This document shows positions 26,001 to 33,829 of a stretch of DNA of 33,853 bases, piece after piece. This DNA comes from Bacteroidia bacterium (GTDB lineage: Bacteria > Bacteroidota > Bacteroidia > CAILMK01 > JBBDIG01): the NCBI GenBank assembly GCA_040880525.1, contig JBBDIG010000023.1, positions 1-33,853 on the forward strand, read 5' to 3'. The notes under the pieces were generated by a model. The model made no database searches. It worked only from the letters and a program-made list of their open reading frames with translations, and had not been told where the DNA came from. Every line of letters begins with the position of its first letter. Position 1 is the stretch's first letter. The position numbers and the translations under genes are program-made.

Positions 26001-28495
26001 AGGCCGCCAAGATTTACGGTGGTGTTGCCCCCGTTCGGAGCGCAGATGTCCGGTTTATTGCGCACCACGCCATTTACAGGCGTTCCGCCCACTGAAGAGA
26101 AAGAAGCAACGGTGGGTGGATCCACACCAAAAATGGGCGTATTGAGGTACAACACTGCGCCCACAGCAATGGCACCTTCAGCATTTGCCTGACCTACAAT
26201 AGTAGAGCTGCCGCTGTTATGCTCATCAATGGTCATCTCCCCCCTGAAGACCACGTATTTAAAATTTACGGTTCCGGAACCGGAGGCGCGAACCACCATG
26301 ATATTAGAGGTGGTTTCATTCAATACTGTGAAAGGAAGTATTTCTATCGGATCACCGCCCAGGTTATTCCGGTTGAATCCAAAAAGCGCCACCCCGTTGT
26401 CATCTGTCAAGTAAATATCAAGATCATTCTCTGTACCCGTGAGCACCTGCCCATTAGAATAGATTGAATCCTCCCACTGCAATACGATGGTGTATGTGCC
26501 GGGTTTCAGTGACACCTTTTGAAATATATCGTTGCCGCCAAAGTTGTGGGCACCACCAACAACGCCAGGAGGAGCCATAGCAGAATCAAAAACACTCTGG
26601 TAAGATTTATTTCCATAGTTCCCGGCAGCGCTGAAGTACGTTGCTCCGTTTGCAACCACGGTATCAACGGCTTGTGCCACCACGCCATCCTGGAAGAAAG
26701 GTTCTGTGATATAAGTAATGTCATCCAGGATGATGTCGCAGTTTGCCTGCTGAAGTTGCAGGATCCCCTGTGCAAAATCATTCGCGCTGATGAAGCCTGT
26801 ACGAAAAGCTAAATCCGCTGCAGGTGCGATGTCGTGGATGATCTGAAGCATTGCCCTGCCCTCATCCGTTCTTCTTCCGAATGGGTAATCCTGTAATATG
26901 TCGACCGAAGCGGGAAGGTCTCCGTTCAGCACATCAGTGAGTGCAGGATTATTTGGAATGGTGTTATAGCTGTCTGACAATACGCCAAGTTTGATCCCTG
27001 TTCCATCAATATTGTAGGCGTTCCGTGCCACAAAACTCCGCATGGAGCTGTCGCCTTTGCTGAGCGTCAAGCCACTATTGCTTAGCGGAGGATATAGCGG
27101 GCGGCAGAAATTGATAAGGCTCTGAAGGCTATCCAGTTTCCACAGGTTGGCGACAGGGAATTTTCCACTGATGATGAGATCGCTTTTCCAGTTGTTGATA
27201 ATATCCGTCAATCCATAAGGGTGCGTTTGCAGCAGCGCAAGGAGCGTATCATATTTACCGGCTATCGCAATGATCTCCACATACACGCTGTCATTTTCCA
27301 GGTTAAAAATATTTCCAAGCGTATCAGAATAGGAATGCGCATTTTGATAGAGGGAGGTAAGTTCTGATCCAAGCGGAGAAGAATGCTTGCCCAGAACAGG
27401 TGGCGGATAATAAGGCAGGATAGTCGGAGAAGTAAACGGAATATGCCTCATCGCTACGTTGTTCCCGATCTGAATATTCGCACGGCTGATCAGGGCACCT
27501 TTCACTTTAACATTTCCTGATCCGGAACCTATATTGATCCCACCGTTCGGGGCGTAGATCGTACCCAGCCACAGCCCTTGCGCGCTGTTATGCGTATTTA
27601 CTGCAAAGCCTCCGGATGAGGTGCCGCTGCCATGGACTTCCATTCTAATTCTGGAAGGATCTCCGCCATTTACTAGGGCTGCTTCAAGTTTCCCCAGGCT
27701 GGCATCATCTTCCACGTAAATCCATAATTGTCCTGTAACGCTGTTCTGAAAATCATAAAGAAAATGAGCTGACGATCCGCTGATGCTGATGGATTTAAAC
27801 ACGTACACACCGGGCCCATCAAACGTGATGGTATCACTGCCACTTGATAAAATAAGGTCACCATAAGCCCCGGGGACGATCGCCTGGCTTGCTGTAATAT
27901 CCTGGGTTCCTGCAGCGGGGATAGAAGCAGGCGCAGGCAGCAGAGGTAACTGGGGCAATGAGGGAGCAGCATTCGTTACACCTCCACCCGAAACAGGTCC
28001 GCTGTAGGTAGAGCCCGCTGGAAGGGTAACTGTGCCTCCCACAAAACCGCTAACAATATTTATATCCCCGTTTGCATCTACATTTCCTGTAAAAACAGCG
28101 TTGGTTCCGGCATTTACTATGTTTCCTGAAACGCTGTTATTATTGGCAGCAGAAATATTCCCGGCAATATTATTCCGGGTCTCTAAGATCACAGTTCCTC
28201 CGCTGTGAATATTTCCTCCGGCTATCATTCTGCCCTGGATGCTGATCTGTATATAACTTCCGACATCTCCGCTGTCCAGATTAAAGTCATCACCAATGGA
28301 TACACTACCGGAAGTTCCCGAATCACCGCCAAAAATGGCGAATTCCGTAAGCTGAAGTGACTGCCCCGCAACATTAAGGGGAAGCAAGAATAGGAAAAGG
28401 ATGAGCGTGTTCTTTATGCCCCTGCGAATTCCTTTTTGAAAAAGGAATCTCTGAAATAACAGGCCGAAGCTGTGCAGACATAATTTTGTATTCAT
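23012..28495 (-). CDS. Giant exported S8/S53-like peptidase with MBG, LVN-repeat, FG-GAP and T9SS domains
   Basis: The 1827-residue protein starts with an extended signal peptide (~45 residues). Regions in order: a Gly/Ser/Asn-rich beta region (~46-355; no named family is certain, though it resembles ice-binding or bactofilin-like beta-solenoids); a subtilase domain (~500-910) with Asp in GVLSDSYN (~509), Glu in RRTDEGRAM (~545) where S8 enzymes have His, and Ser in GTSAAAPHAAG (~845); an IPT/TIG domain (~915-1000); an MBG domain (~1005-1095); a second MBG-like unit (~1096-1338) interrupted by (A/P)LVN(G/A)R arrays (1156-1268); seven FG-GAP-like repeats (~1341-1709; e.g. DYAIVGALGDDDKG); and a T9SS sorting domain (~1755-1827, VRIYPNPAGDEVNITW). 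It is probably a surface or secreted protease or adhesin. The Glu-Asp-Ser triad is inference. Confidence 0.88.
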   Translation of the reverse strand: MNTKLCLHSFGLLFQRFLFQKGIRRGIKNTLILFLFLLPLNVAGQSLQLTEFAIFGGDSGTSGSVSIGDDFNLDSGDVGSYIQISIQGRMIAGGNIHSGGTVILETRNNIAGNISAANNNSVSGNIVNAGTNAVFTGNVDANGDINIVSGFVGGTVTLPAGSTYSGPVSGGGVTNAAPSLPQLPLLPAPASIPAAGTQDITASQAIVPGAYGDLILSSGSDTITFDGPGVYVFKSISISGSSAHFLYDFQNSVTGQLWIYVEDDASLGKLEAALVNGGDPSRIRMEVHGSGTSSGGFAVNTHNSAQGLWLGTIYAPNGGINIGSGSGNVKVKGALISRANIQIGNNVAMRHIPFTSPTILPYYPPPVLGKHSSPLGSELTSLYQNAHSYSDTLGNIFNLENDSVYVEIIAIAGKYDTLLALLQTHPYGLTDIINNWKSDLIISGKFPVANLWKLDSLQSLINFCRPLYPPLSNSGLTLSKGDSSMRSFVARNAYNIDGTGIKLGVLSDSYNTIPNNPALTDVLNGDLPASVDILQDYPFGRRTDEGRAMLQIIHDIAPAADLAFRTGFISANDFAQGILQLQQANCDIILDDITYITEPFFQDGVVAQAVDTVVANGATYFSAAGNYGNKSYQSVFDSAMAPPGVVGGAHNFGGNDIFQKVSLKPGTYTIVLQWEDSIYSNGQVLTGTENDLDIYLTDDNGVALFGFNRNNLGGDPIEILPFTVLNETTSNIMVVRASGSGTVNFKYVVFRGEMTIDEHNSGSSTIVGQANAEGAIAVGAVLYLNTPIFGVDPPTVASFSSVGGTPVNGVVRNKPDICAPNGGNTTVNLGGLNIDNDAFPNFFGTSAAAPHAAGVAALLMQAKHKFYNDSFSATQMRTLLSSTAIDMDAPGFDFQTGNGFVNAQAAMFTLGTPIPTLSELAYDTSKVPGTQPFVLNLEGEYFSPQSKVLLQGDTLPTAFLNETQLTATVPPFLGNPGVHVYNPPFSPSGLDGGSSDTLRFFNSVKHTIAITANDTAKKFGEKLPEFRASITVDGIPMDSTAYSLSDLGLDSLMFLTPAVSTSNTGIYFIRPYLDDTNSTDTSVVFEYQFFDGLLTIEKLPVLIKPENLTLDFRDPIGAFNFIYIYDESNIDSAERETFRNNLIHEHQSNLVENAFALVDGRALVNGRPLVNSDIQDLTFLVSARALVNGRPLVNGRPLVNNVVPDTLQIIDVALASIFQYQDNPDSAALVSARPLVNARALVNARALVNGRALVNGRPLVNGRPLVNNSTLPDSGGADVVVIIDSLDAYAPPDDSVTGLLPITMITGTSEGIHKVVPGALISENFDVSYDLGTLEILPLAAGNFLGYAVDIHGDYAIASAPRTSNHKGAVYILFNDNGDWKQQAKIFASDSTAKDKFGSSVAISDKYAIVGAPEVNDSGNFSGAAYIFERQGVHWTQKARIIPADNQTGDWYGYSVGISGDYAIVGALGDDDKGPQSGSAYLFFRNGNGDWELQTKLTAADGWANDYFGFSVDLTETDAIVGAHRNNDNGTHSGSAYIFNRNGTTWSQQAKLLASNANLKDSFGYSVSIHGDDAMVGAIGVDSPATNAGSVYIFSRNGTTWSQQARFVSDDAGAGEQFGSAISLETDSALVGVYLDEPNGLRSGSSYLFVRSGTSWIQDRKMTAPSPKFLDDFGFTVGISNNFAIVGAKGDDSRGGSAGAVYIFNLAYSPMLIPDNENDYVKFIEGMAGAGSVVMLHSVEGSSESAIREAKGSQVRIYPNPAGDEVNITWEASKGEGVVEFIDGKGTIVKRHNNQGPIDIGDLKQGLYVVRVRINAAVSYHKLLVVR
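24692..25030 (-). repeat. Coding hexapeptide (18-bp) repeat arrays, consensus (A/P)-L-V-N-(G/A)-R
   Basis: Inside the giant protease gene, residues 1156-1268 contain 14 copies of a six-residue unit in three blocks of 3, 4 and 7: roughly 24980-25030, 24892-24960 and 24692-24815. Every block ends in PLVN followed by Ser or Asn. The codons differ between units at most wobble positions (Leu is ttg, ctt, ctg or ctc; Val gtg, gta, gtt or gtc; Arg agg, aga, cgt, cgg or cgc), while the amino acids are kept. This is therefore a protein-level repeat under selection rather than a fresh DNA duplication. Confidence 0.9.
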
Positions 28496-28687
28496 AATAC
28501 CTTGTGCATTAAGTGGTTTTTAATTTTTTATAGTTTCTCAAAGCAATCCGGCTGGCGAAAAAATTACTGAATGCATTACCTGCCCGGATTTTCAATCAAA
28601 AAAATGAAGACATAAATTCCTGGGTTGAGCAGGAAGAAATTGTATTAATGAGGGGATAAATTGCCGGTTAATGTTTGTAAAAGGCAC

Positions 28688-30652
28688 TTATGCCTCTTGC
28701 AGATCTTCAGCAGGATGGCGTATTGATTTTGAGTTTTGAAATTCCACAAAATACATTCTCATAGCACCTTTATTTTTTGCTGAGATCATTCCTCGTTCTT
28801 CAAAAGCAAAGAGGGGGTCCTTGCTGATATAACTGTAAGTAGTTTCGCTAATATTCACTTTTCCGGGTTTCCCGGCAGTTTCCAGCCGCGAAGCTGTATT
28901 GACGGAATCGCCCCAGATGTCATACTGAAACTTTTTGACGCCCACTACCCCGGCTACCACCGCGCCTGTATGGATGCCGACTCTCATTTCCAGTTCTTTA
29001 TCAATATTGCTTACCACCTGGCTTTTTAAATTTGCGATGAACCGTTGCATCTCCAGACCAGCCATTACAACATTCTTCACAGCCTGAACCGAATTCCCCG
29101 TCAGGCCTCCCACGGCCATGTAGGCATCACCGATTGTCTTTATCTTTTCGAGGCCGTATTTCGTTACGATACGGTCAAACTCCGCGAAGCAATGGTTGAT
29201 GATCTCCACCACCTCACGGGCAGAGAGCTGCTCAGACATTCCGGTAAAGTTTTGAAAATCGGTAAAGATGATGGTAGCCCGGTCATAGTTCCTGGGTTCC
29301 ACGCGCCCCTTTTGTTTCAATTCATCGGCTACCTCTGCCGGCAAAATATTAAGCAGCAGGTTCTCGCTTCTATGCTTCTCCTTCCTGATCTTTTTCATCT
29401 GGAAGAAACCAATGATCAGGAAAATAATGAGAGAGAAAAGGCCGGTAATAATAAAGTTCTTTTCCAGTTCCTGCACCTCATTCTCCTTTTTGAGCAGATT
29501 GATCAGCACCTCTTTTTTTTCCATTTCAAATCCAAAAACCAAATGGGCCAGCCTGTTATTCGTCTCGGCTGTCATCAAGCTGTCGGCAAGGTTGGTATGC
29601 AGCTTCTGGTAATGATATGCATTTTTAAAATCACCCATTGTGGCATAAATACGGGCAAGGTCCTTCGCAATTTTACTCATTTCCGGCCGTGCTCCTGCCT
29701 CCGTTGCCGCCTCTACAGCCTGGGTTAAGAAACCCAAAGCATCTTCAGGCCGGTCCTGCTCAGCAGCGATGATCCCCAACTGGTGCAGCGCCTTAGCTCC
29801 ATCAGTTTTGGCGTTCAGGCGGTTGGCAGTAGCCAACGCACTGTCAGCATAATTTTTCGCCAGGTCCAGCTTGTTCTCTTTAATGTAAACATCACCAATC
29901 TTCAGCAATGCATAAGGAGCATTGGCCGAGCCCTCATAGGCGATTATGGCTTTTTCCAAAAAATGGAGGGCAGAGTCATACTGCTCCATTTTGGTATATA
30001 TCTCTCCAATGTTGCTGTTCACAGTGCCGATGGCATCCTGATCCTCCAGTTCTTCGCTGATGGGGAGCGCACGGTTGTAGAATTGCAATGCCCTGGAAAA
30101 CGTCTCCTCTTTCTCGCTGAAAATAGCCCCTATATTGATGCAAAGGGTGGCAATCCGCAGCTTATCACCGGTTTCTTCGGCCACCTTCAAAGCCTGCAGA
30201 TATAGCTGCATTGCCTTTTCATAAGAGCCCTGATCGAAATATACAGCACCCTGGTTGCTGAGAATATTGGCCACACCGGGTTTATCACCTATCTCCTCAA
30301 AAACCTCACGGGAGGATTCCCATCTTAGCAGTGCGTTTTCCAGATCACCCTGAATGTAGTGGCCAATCCCGATGTTCTTTAAAGCCACGGCAGCCCCTTT
30401 TTTATAGTTCATCTCTTCTGAAAGCTTCAGCGCTTCCTCGCCATACTTCACCGTCTTCAGGGGATCAGAATTGAAATAGTATTTGCTGAGACTTAATAGC
30501 GCTTCTACTTTTGTGGAGTCCTCACTGGCCTTTTCCCACACCAGCATTAAACTGTCCAGCACGGGGCCGCCCTTAGCCACGCTTGGGAGAACAGACATAC
30601 AGGAAGCCAAAATGACTGCGGCAATGACTCGGACGAAACTATTTGAGCGCAT
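28688..30652 (-). CDS. Class III adenylate cyclase with periplasmic TPR sensor
   Basis: The 654-residue protein has a signal-like N-terminus, about eight TPR-type repeats (~60-370, e.g. AVALKNIGIGHYIQGDLENAL and ANILSNQGAVYFDQGSYEKAM), a short coiled coil, a TM helix (~398-418, FIITGLFSLIIFLIIGFF) and a C-terminal class III cyclase domain (~440-625). The metal-binding Asp residues are in IIFTDFQNF and KTIGDAYMAVGG. The adenine-selecting Lys (EKIKTIGD) and Asp (YDIWGD) and the transition-state Asn and Arg (DSVNTASRLE) are present, so ATP is the likely substrate. A periplasmic TPR sensor would control cytoplasmic cAMP. A TACTTTTG -7 element lies just upstream. Confidence 0.92.
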   Translation of the reverse strand: MRSNSFVRVIAAVILASCMSVLPSVAKGGPVLDSLMLVWEKASEDSTKVEALLSLSKYYFNSDPLKTVKYGEEALKLSEEMNYKKGAAVALKNIGIGHYIQGDLENALLRWESSREVFEEIGDKPGVANILSNQGAVYFDQGSYEKAMQLYLQALKVAEETGDKLRIATLCINIGAIFSEKEETFSRALQFYNRALPISEELEDQDAIGTVNSNIGEIYTKMEQYDSALHFLEKAIIAYEGSANAPYALLKIGDVYIKENKLDLAKNYADSALATANRLNAKTDGAKALHQLGIIAAEQDRPEDALGFLTQAVEAATEAGARPEMSKIAKDLARIYATMGDFKNAYHYQKLHTNLADSLMTAETNNRLAHLVFGFEMEKKEVLINLLKKENEVQELEKNFIITGLFSLIIFLIIGFFQMKKIRKEKHRSENLLLNILPAEVADELKQKGRVEPRNYDRATIIFTDFQNFTGMSEQLSAREVVEIINHCFAEFDRIVTKYGLEKIKTIGDAYMAVGGLTGNSVQAVKNVVMAGLEMQRFIANLKSQVVSNIDKELEMRVGIHTGAVVAGVVGVKKFQYDIWGDSVNTASRLETAGKPGKVNISETTYSYISKDPLFAFEERGMISAKNKGAMRMYFVEFQNSKSIRHPAEDLQEA

Positions 30653-30675
30653 TTTCAGGTGTTCTTGACAGGAAT

Positions 30676-30683
30676 CAAAAGTA
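30676..30683 (-). promoter_or_regulatory. -7 promoter element of the cyclase gene
   Basis: On the minus strand this reads TACTTTTG, an exact TAnnTTTG match 23 bp before the ATG at 30652. I see no -33 TTTG at the expected spacing. Confidence 0.45.
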
Positions 30684-31191
30684 GCAAGAGTAATTCAATA
30701 TTTTACATATTTCAGATCGCCTGTGAGCCGAACAAAAGCTGGAATGATCAATCCTTACACCAGCTGCCAATCTTCAGGCAATAATGGATTTAACGATTTG
30801 TTCATAAAGAAAACCAGCACCCGGAAGCTGCCAGGGCCATGTTGGCAGGCTACGCAAGCAATCCGGTCTTTTTTCCACCGGTTGCAATCCGGGATCCTTT
30901 TGCCGGAAACTTCAAATTGAGATGGAATGAAACCAGCGTTGCCTTACGGATGTAAGAAGCGGTCGAATTTAGAACTATTTTTTGGTGAAGAAGAGGAAGG
31001 ACTACACCCCCTTTGCGCCCTCTCAGGAAGATCATGCTTTGCTTTAGGGTCAACAATTATCCCTGGCACATCCGCTATTTCTTCAAGCCCGTGAATTCTA
31101 CTTATCTGTTAACCCATCATACTCTCAAAAACACCCGGAGCCTAAAATAATTTGTGCGAAAAAATTAACCCACCAAAGGAATTTTTTTCTT

Positions 31192-31214
31192 TACTTTGCA
31201 CCTCAAAGTACTTT
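31192..31214 (+). promoter_or_regulatory. Promoter with overlapping palindromes before the 190-residue membrane protein
   Basis: TACTTTG (31192-31198), a near-consensus -7 box, is followed after 5 nt by its exact reverse complement CAAAGTA (31204-31210). That in turn overlaps the palindrome AAAGTACTTT (31205-31214). The repeats cover the expected transcription start, so they could be an operator or form a hairpin at the 5' end of the mRNA. Confidence 0.4.
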
Positions 31215-31233
31215 AATAAAAATTGTAATTATT

Positions 31234-31806
31234 ATGAAACACCAAAGAAAATTTTATCAGTCAATCATTGCGGTTGTGCTATTAACCGCAGCTCTGTTAA
31301 CGATCCCATTAATTGCTATGCAGTTTACCAATGAAGTAAACTGGAGTTTCAGCGACTTCATAATTGCCGGTATACTCTTGTTCGGCACCGGGATGTCCTA
31401 CGTGCTGGCCACGAGAAATGCAGCAACCATAGCCTACCGTGCAGCTTTCGCCCTTGGGATCGGGGTAACCCTCTTTTTGGTATGGGCAAACCTTGCCGTG
31501 GGCCTCATTGGTGCCGGACCAAACCCAGGCAACCTCTTGTATATCGGTGTAGTGCTTATCGCGATCATCGGTAGTATTATCTCCAATTTCAGAGCAAAAG
31601 GAATGGAGCACACGCTGTACATGATGACGTTCGCCATTATCCTGATTTCCGTAATCGCACTGGTAACCAACATGCACCACTACCCAGGCAGCTCAGTAAA
31701 TGAGATCATTGGCGTGAATGGATTTTTCGCGGTGCTGTTTGTGATTTCGGGGGTGGCGTTTCGGTTTGCGGGGGATGGAAGGGGTGTTAGGTCAGGTACT
31801 GAGTAG
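31234..31806 (+). CDS. Polytopic membrane protein of unknown function
   Basis: The 190-residue protein has about six hydrophobic helices: ~8-30, 40-58, 68-92, 100-118, 128-146 and 160-177. A conserved-looking stretch, PLIAMQFTNEVNWSFSDFIIAGILLFGTG, and a second, FLVWANLAVGLIG, recall an uncharacterised membrane family found across Bacteroidota and other phyla. I know no function for it. The C-terminal tail (GDGRGVRSGTE) is unstructured. It is monocistronic, with a near-consensus -7 box and palindromes upstream. Confidence 0.75.
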   Translation: MKHQRKFYQSIIAVVLLTAALLTIPLIAMQFTNEVNWSFSDFIIAGILLFGTGMSYVLATRNAATIAYRAAFALGIGVTLFLVWANLAVGLIGAGPNPGNLLYIGVVLIAIIGSIISNFRAKGMEHTLYMMTFAIILISVIALVTNMHHYPGSSVNEIIGVNGFFAVLFVISGVAFRFAGDGRGVRSGTE

Positions 31807-31923
31807 TGGAAAATATAGAACAGTTTCCACCTGTCATTCTTCTGTCCGGAAAAAGCACCTGACTAAATTGGTTGACGATACGTACATTTTAATATAAGCA
31901 GGTAAATCATGCGATTAGTTGCA

Positions 31924-32463
31924 TCATGACTTCAACTTCTTGCTCAGATAATTCTCATGAGTCTTCAGATCGTGTTCTGAAAATAATACCATCGCCACAT
32001 GCTGCACCGATTTGAGGCTGGGAATTTCATCCAGGATGGTGTCAACCGCGATTGCCACGGCCTCGTCCAGTGGATAGCCAAAAGCACCTGTGGAAATAGC
32101 CGGAAAGGCAATGGAGGAAATTCCTTTCTTCTCCGCAAGTTGCAGGGCATTGCGGTAGCAGTTGGCCAGCAACCGATCTTCGGGTTTATCGCGGCCGTAG
32201 ACAGGCCCCAGGCAGTGGATGACGTATTGGTTGGGCAGATTGTGCGCCCCGGTGATCACCGCCTCGCCCGGTCTTATCGGTGCAAGCGGGCGGCATTCCT
32301 GTTCCAGGCCTGGCCCCGCTGCCCGGTGAATGGCCCCGGCCACGCCCCCGCCAATGCGCAGTTCGGCATTGGCAGCATTCACAATGGCCTGCATATCTAG
32401 TTGACTGACAATGTCTCCAACTCTTAATTCAAACGATACGTATCCGAAACGGTACTGGGTCAT
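31924..32463 (-). CDS. Macro-domain ADP-ribose hydrolase (MacroD/YmdB type)
   Basis: The 179-residue protein is a single macro domain. Conserved binding-site stretches are IVNAANAELRIGGGVAGAIHRAAG (~28-50), the turn HCLGPVYG, and FPAISTGAFGYPLDEAVAIAV. The Asn/Gly-rich loop and the STGAFGYP phosphate loop are those of MacroD-type hydrolases, which remove ADP-ribose from O-acetyl-ADP-ribose or mono-ADP-ribosylated targets. No adjacent sirtuin or ADP-ribosyltransferase is present, so the substrate is unknown. It is a single gene. Confidence 0.92.
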   Translation of the reverse strand: MTQYRFGYVSFELRVGDIVSQLDMQAIVNAANAELRIGGGVAGAIHRAAGPGLEQECRPLAPIRPGEAVITGAHNLPNQYVIHCLGPVYGRDKPEDRLLANCYRNALQLAEKKGISSIAFPAISTGAFGYPLDEAVAIAVDTILDEIPSLKSVQHVAMVLFSEHDLKTHENYLSKKLKS

Positions 32464-32719
32464 GATTGCTCTTTTTTCAAGACAAAATACCGGGTGTCTA
32501 TTTGTTCAGAGAGAACCTTAATAAACTCAATGGTTGAGAATAAAATCAGAGCAACACTTCACCCGGATTTTATTCGATATTTCTGAAACCGCCTGCGCTG
32601 CAAAATTAAATCACAGAATCCGGCCAGTGGTTTTATTTGTAAGTGTCACTTTTATTTTGCGCCTTTTCATCCTTCATTTCTTTTGTTAAAATATAACAGA
32701 CTTATTTATTTTGATTAAA

Positions 32720-32815
32720 TCGAATTACACCAATTGTAAAAAACGGATGTTATAAAATTTAAATAAATAATGCAATTGAAAAGAAAGGCTTTAAATATGG
32801 AGGCCTTTCTTTTTA
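32720..32815 (+). ncRNA. Possible ~95-nt small RNA
   Basis: TTTG at 32682-32685 and TATTTTG at 32707-32713 (21-bp spacing) form a plausible promoter. About 65 bp further on is a terminator-like hairpin: a 9-bp stem (AAGAAAGGC 32781-32789 with GCCTTTCTT 32803-32811), a 13-nt loop and a short T-rich tail. No coding frame exists between them and no plus-strand gene lies upstream that would need this terminator. I recognise no known RNA family. Confidence 0.3.
32781..32815 (+). terminator. Terminator-like hairpin in the intergenic region
   Basis: A perfect 9-bp stem (32781-32789 with 32803-32811) is followed by TTTAGTTTT. No protein gene on the plus strand ends nearby; the closest ends at 31806, with an opposing gene in between. 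Confidence 0.5.
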
Positions 32816-32910
32816 GTTTTATAGGGTTTTTGAGGTTTGCTCCAAATCTTCCTGAACCGCTTGTCAAATCCTCCACACTACAAAAAATTAACAATTATTT
32901 AAAGATGTCT

Positions 32911-32918
32911 TAAATTTG
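32911..32918 (+). promoter_or_regulatory. -7 promoter element of the phosphodiesterase gene
   Basis: TAAATTTG exactly matches TAnnTTTG, 20 bp before the ATG at 32939. An AAGGA ribosome-binding site sits directly before the start codon. Confidence 0.5.
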
Positions 32919-32938
32919 TCTTTTCTAAAAAAAAGGAC

Positions 32939-33799
32939 ATGCAGAAAATTTCGCTTCTTTTACTTCTTTTAATATCTATCGCTACCGGCTGTTCAGAATC
33001 GCAACAAGCCGTTTCTATGGACCATGAGCCTTATATTCTTGGCCACCGGGGAAGCGGGAATACCGGTTACAATTCACTGGGATTAACGGAGAATACATTG
33101 CCATCAATTTTGAAAGCGATGGAGCTATTGGATGGAGTGGAGATTGATATTGAGATGAGCCGGGATTCGGTTGTTTACGTTTTTCATGACAGCAAAATTC
33201 CCGCTTGCGGAAACATTCACTTGTCTTGCATTCCAACCTCAGTTTCCAGCCAGATTAACGCCCACAATCAGTGCTTGCCTGAAGACGAAAGGATTCCCAC
33301 CCTTAGAGAGGTTTTCCAGGCCCTGAAGGAAAATAATTATCAAAAATTTGTGTCGCTGGATGTAAAGGGTTGGTTTGAGGAAGAGTGTATACCCGGCCAT
33401 AACGTGAATAAAGTTTACCAGGAGGTAATTGCCGCTGAAATTGCACAATTGATTGAAGAATTTCAACTTGCAGGAAAGGTTTTCGTAGAAACCAATTACA
33501 CGGTGGTGCTGGACGAGATGAAGAGAATTCAGCCTGAAACGCCTACATATTTATTGGGATATGGAAAGCTGCCACACAACATTGAATATGCTTTAAAACA
33601 GGGCTATGATGGAATTTCCTTTAGCTCCTTTGATTCTACCCTAACCCAGGAAAATGTGGAGACATTGCACCAGTCGGGCCTTAAGCTTCAGCTTTGGACG
33701 CCAAATGAAAGCCAACATTTATTAAAAGCCAAAGAATATCATCCTCATTTTATTCAAACTGATAATGTGCTGGAAGCCAAAGCTATTCTAAATAATTAA
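32939..33799 (+). CDS. Glycerophosphodiester phosphodiesterase family lipoprotein
   Basis: The 286-residue protein has a lipoprotein signal (MQKISLLLLLLISIATGC; Cys18). The GDPD TIM-barrel motifs follow: GHRGSGNTG with the first catalytic His, LTENTLPSI with the metal-binding Glu, then VEIDIEMSRDSVVYVFHDSKI with metal ligands and the second His. A Cys-containing loop (IPACGNIHLSCIPTSV) sits where the family usually has a short strand. The C-terminus has DGISFSS and the family's LQLWTPNE, a variant of the usual VxxWTVN. It hydrolyses glycerophosphodiesters to glycerol-3-phosphate and an alcohol at the periplasmic or outer surface, scavenging phospholipid head groups. It is monocistronic. Confidence 0.9.
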   Translation: MQKISLLLLLLISIATGCSESQQAVSMDHEPYILGHRGSGNTGYNSLGLTENTLPSILKAMELLDGVEIDIEMSRDSVVYVFHDSKIPACGNIHLSCIPTSVSSQINAHNQCLPEDERIPTLREVFQALKENNYQKFVSLDVKGWFEEECIPGHNVNKVYQEVIAAEIAQLIEEFQLAGKVFVETNYTVVLDEMKRIQPETPTYLLGYGKLPHNIEYALKQGYDGISFSSFDSTLTQENVETLHQSGLKLQLWTPNESQHLLKAKEYHPHFIQTDNVLEAKAILNN

Positions 33800-33829
33800 T
33801 TAGGTATAGGCGCTTAGGTAGCAATATGT

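Larger units (their letters stand above)
30653..31233. other. 581-bp intergenic region
   Basis: This lies between two divergent genes. It contains the -7 elements of both (30676-30683 on the minus strand; 31192-31198 on the plus strand) and an inverted repeat at 31192-31210. Two short frames inside it (about 65 codons each, one per strand) have no recognisable protein character. A gapped hairpin near 30854-30885 is too imperfect to call. It may hold decayed sequence. Confidence 0.5.
32464..32938. other. 475-bp AT-rich intergenic region
   Basis: This lies between the macro-domain gene (minus) and the phosphodiesterase gene (plus). It holds a promoter-like pair and a terminator-like hairpin (32682-32815), treated separately as a possible small RNA, and the -7 box of the downstream gene at 32911. 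No protein-coding frame is supported. Confidence 0.55.

Noticed and set aside
30723-31056. Two short opposing ORFs in the 581-bp gap
   Set aside because: No recognisable motifs, no good ribosome-binding site and mutual overlap; most likely chance frames.
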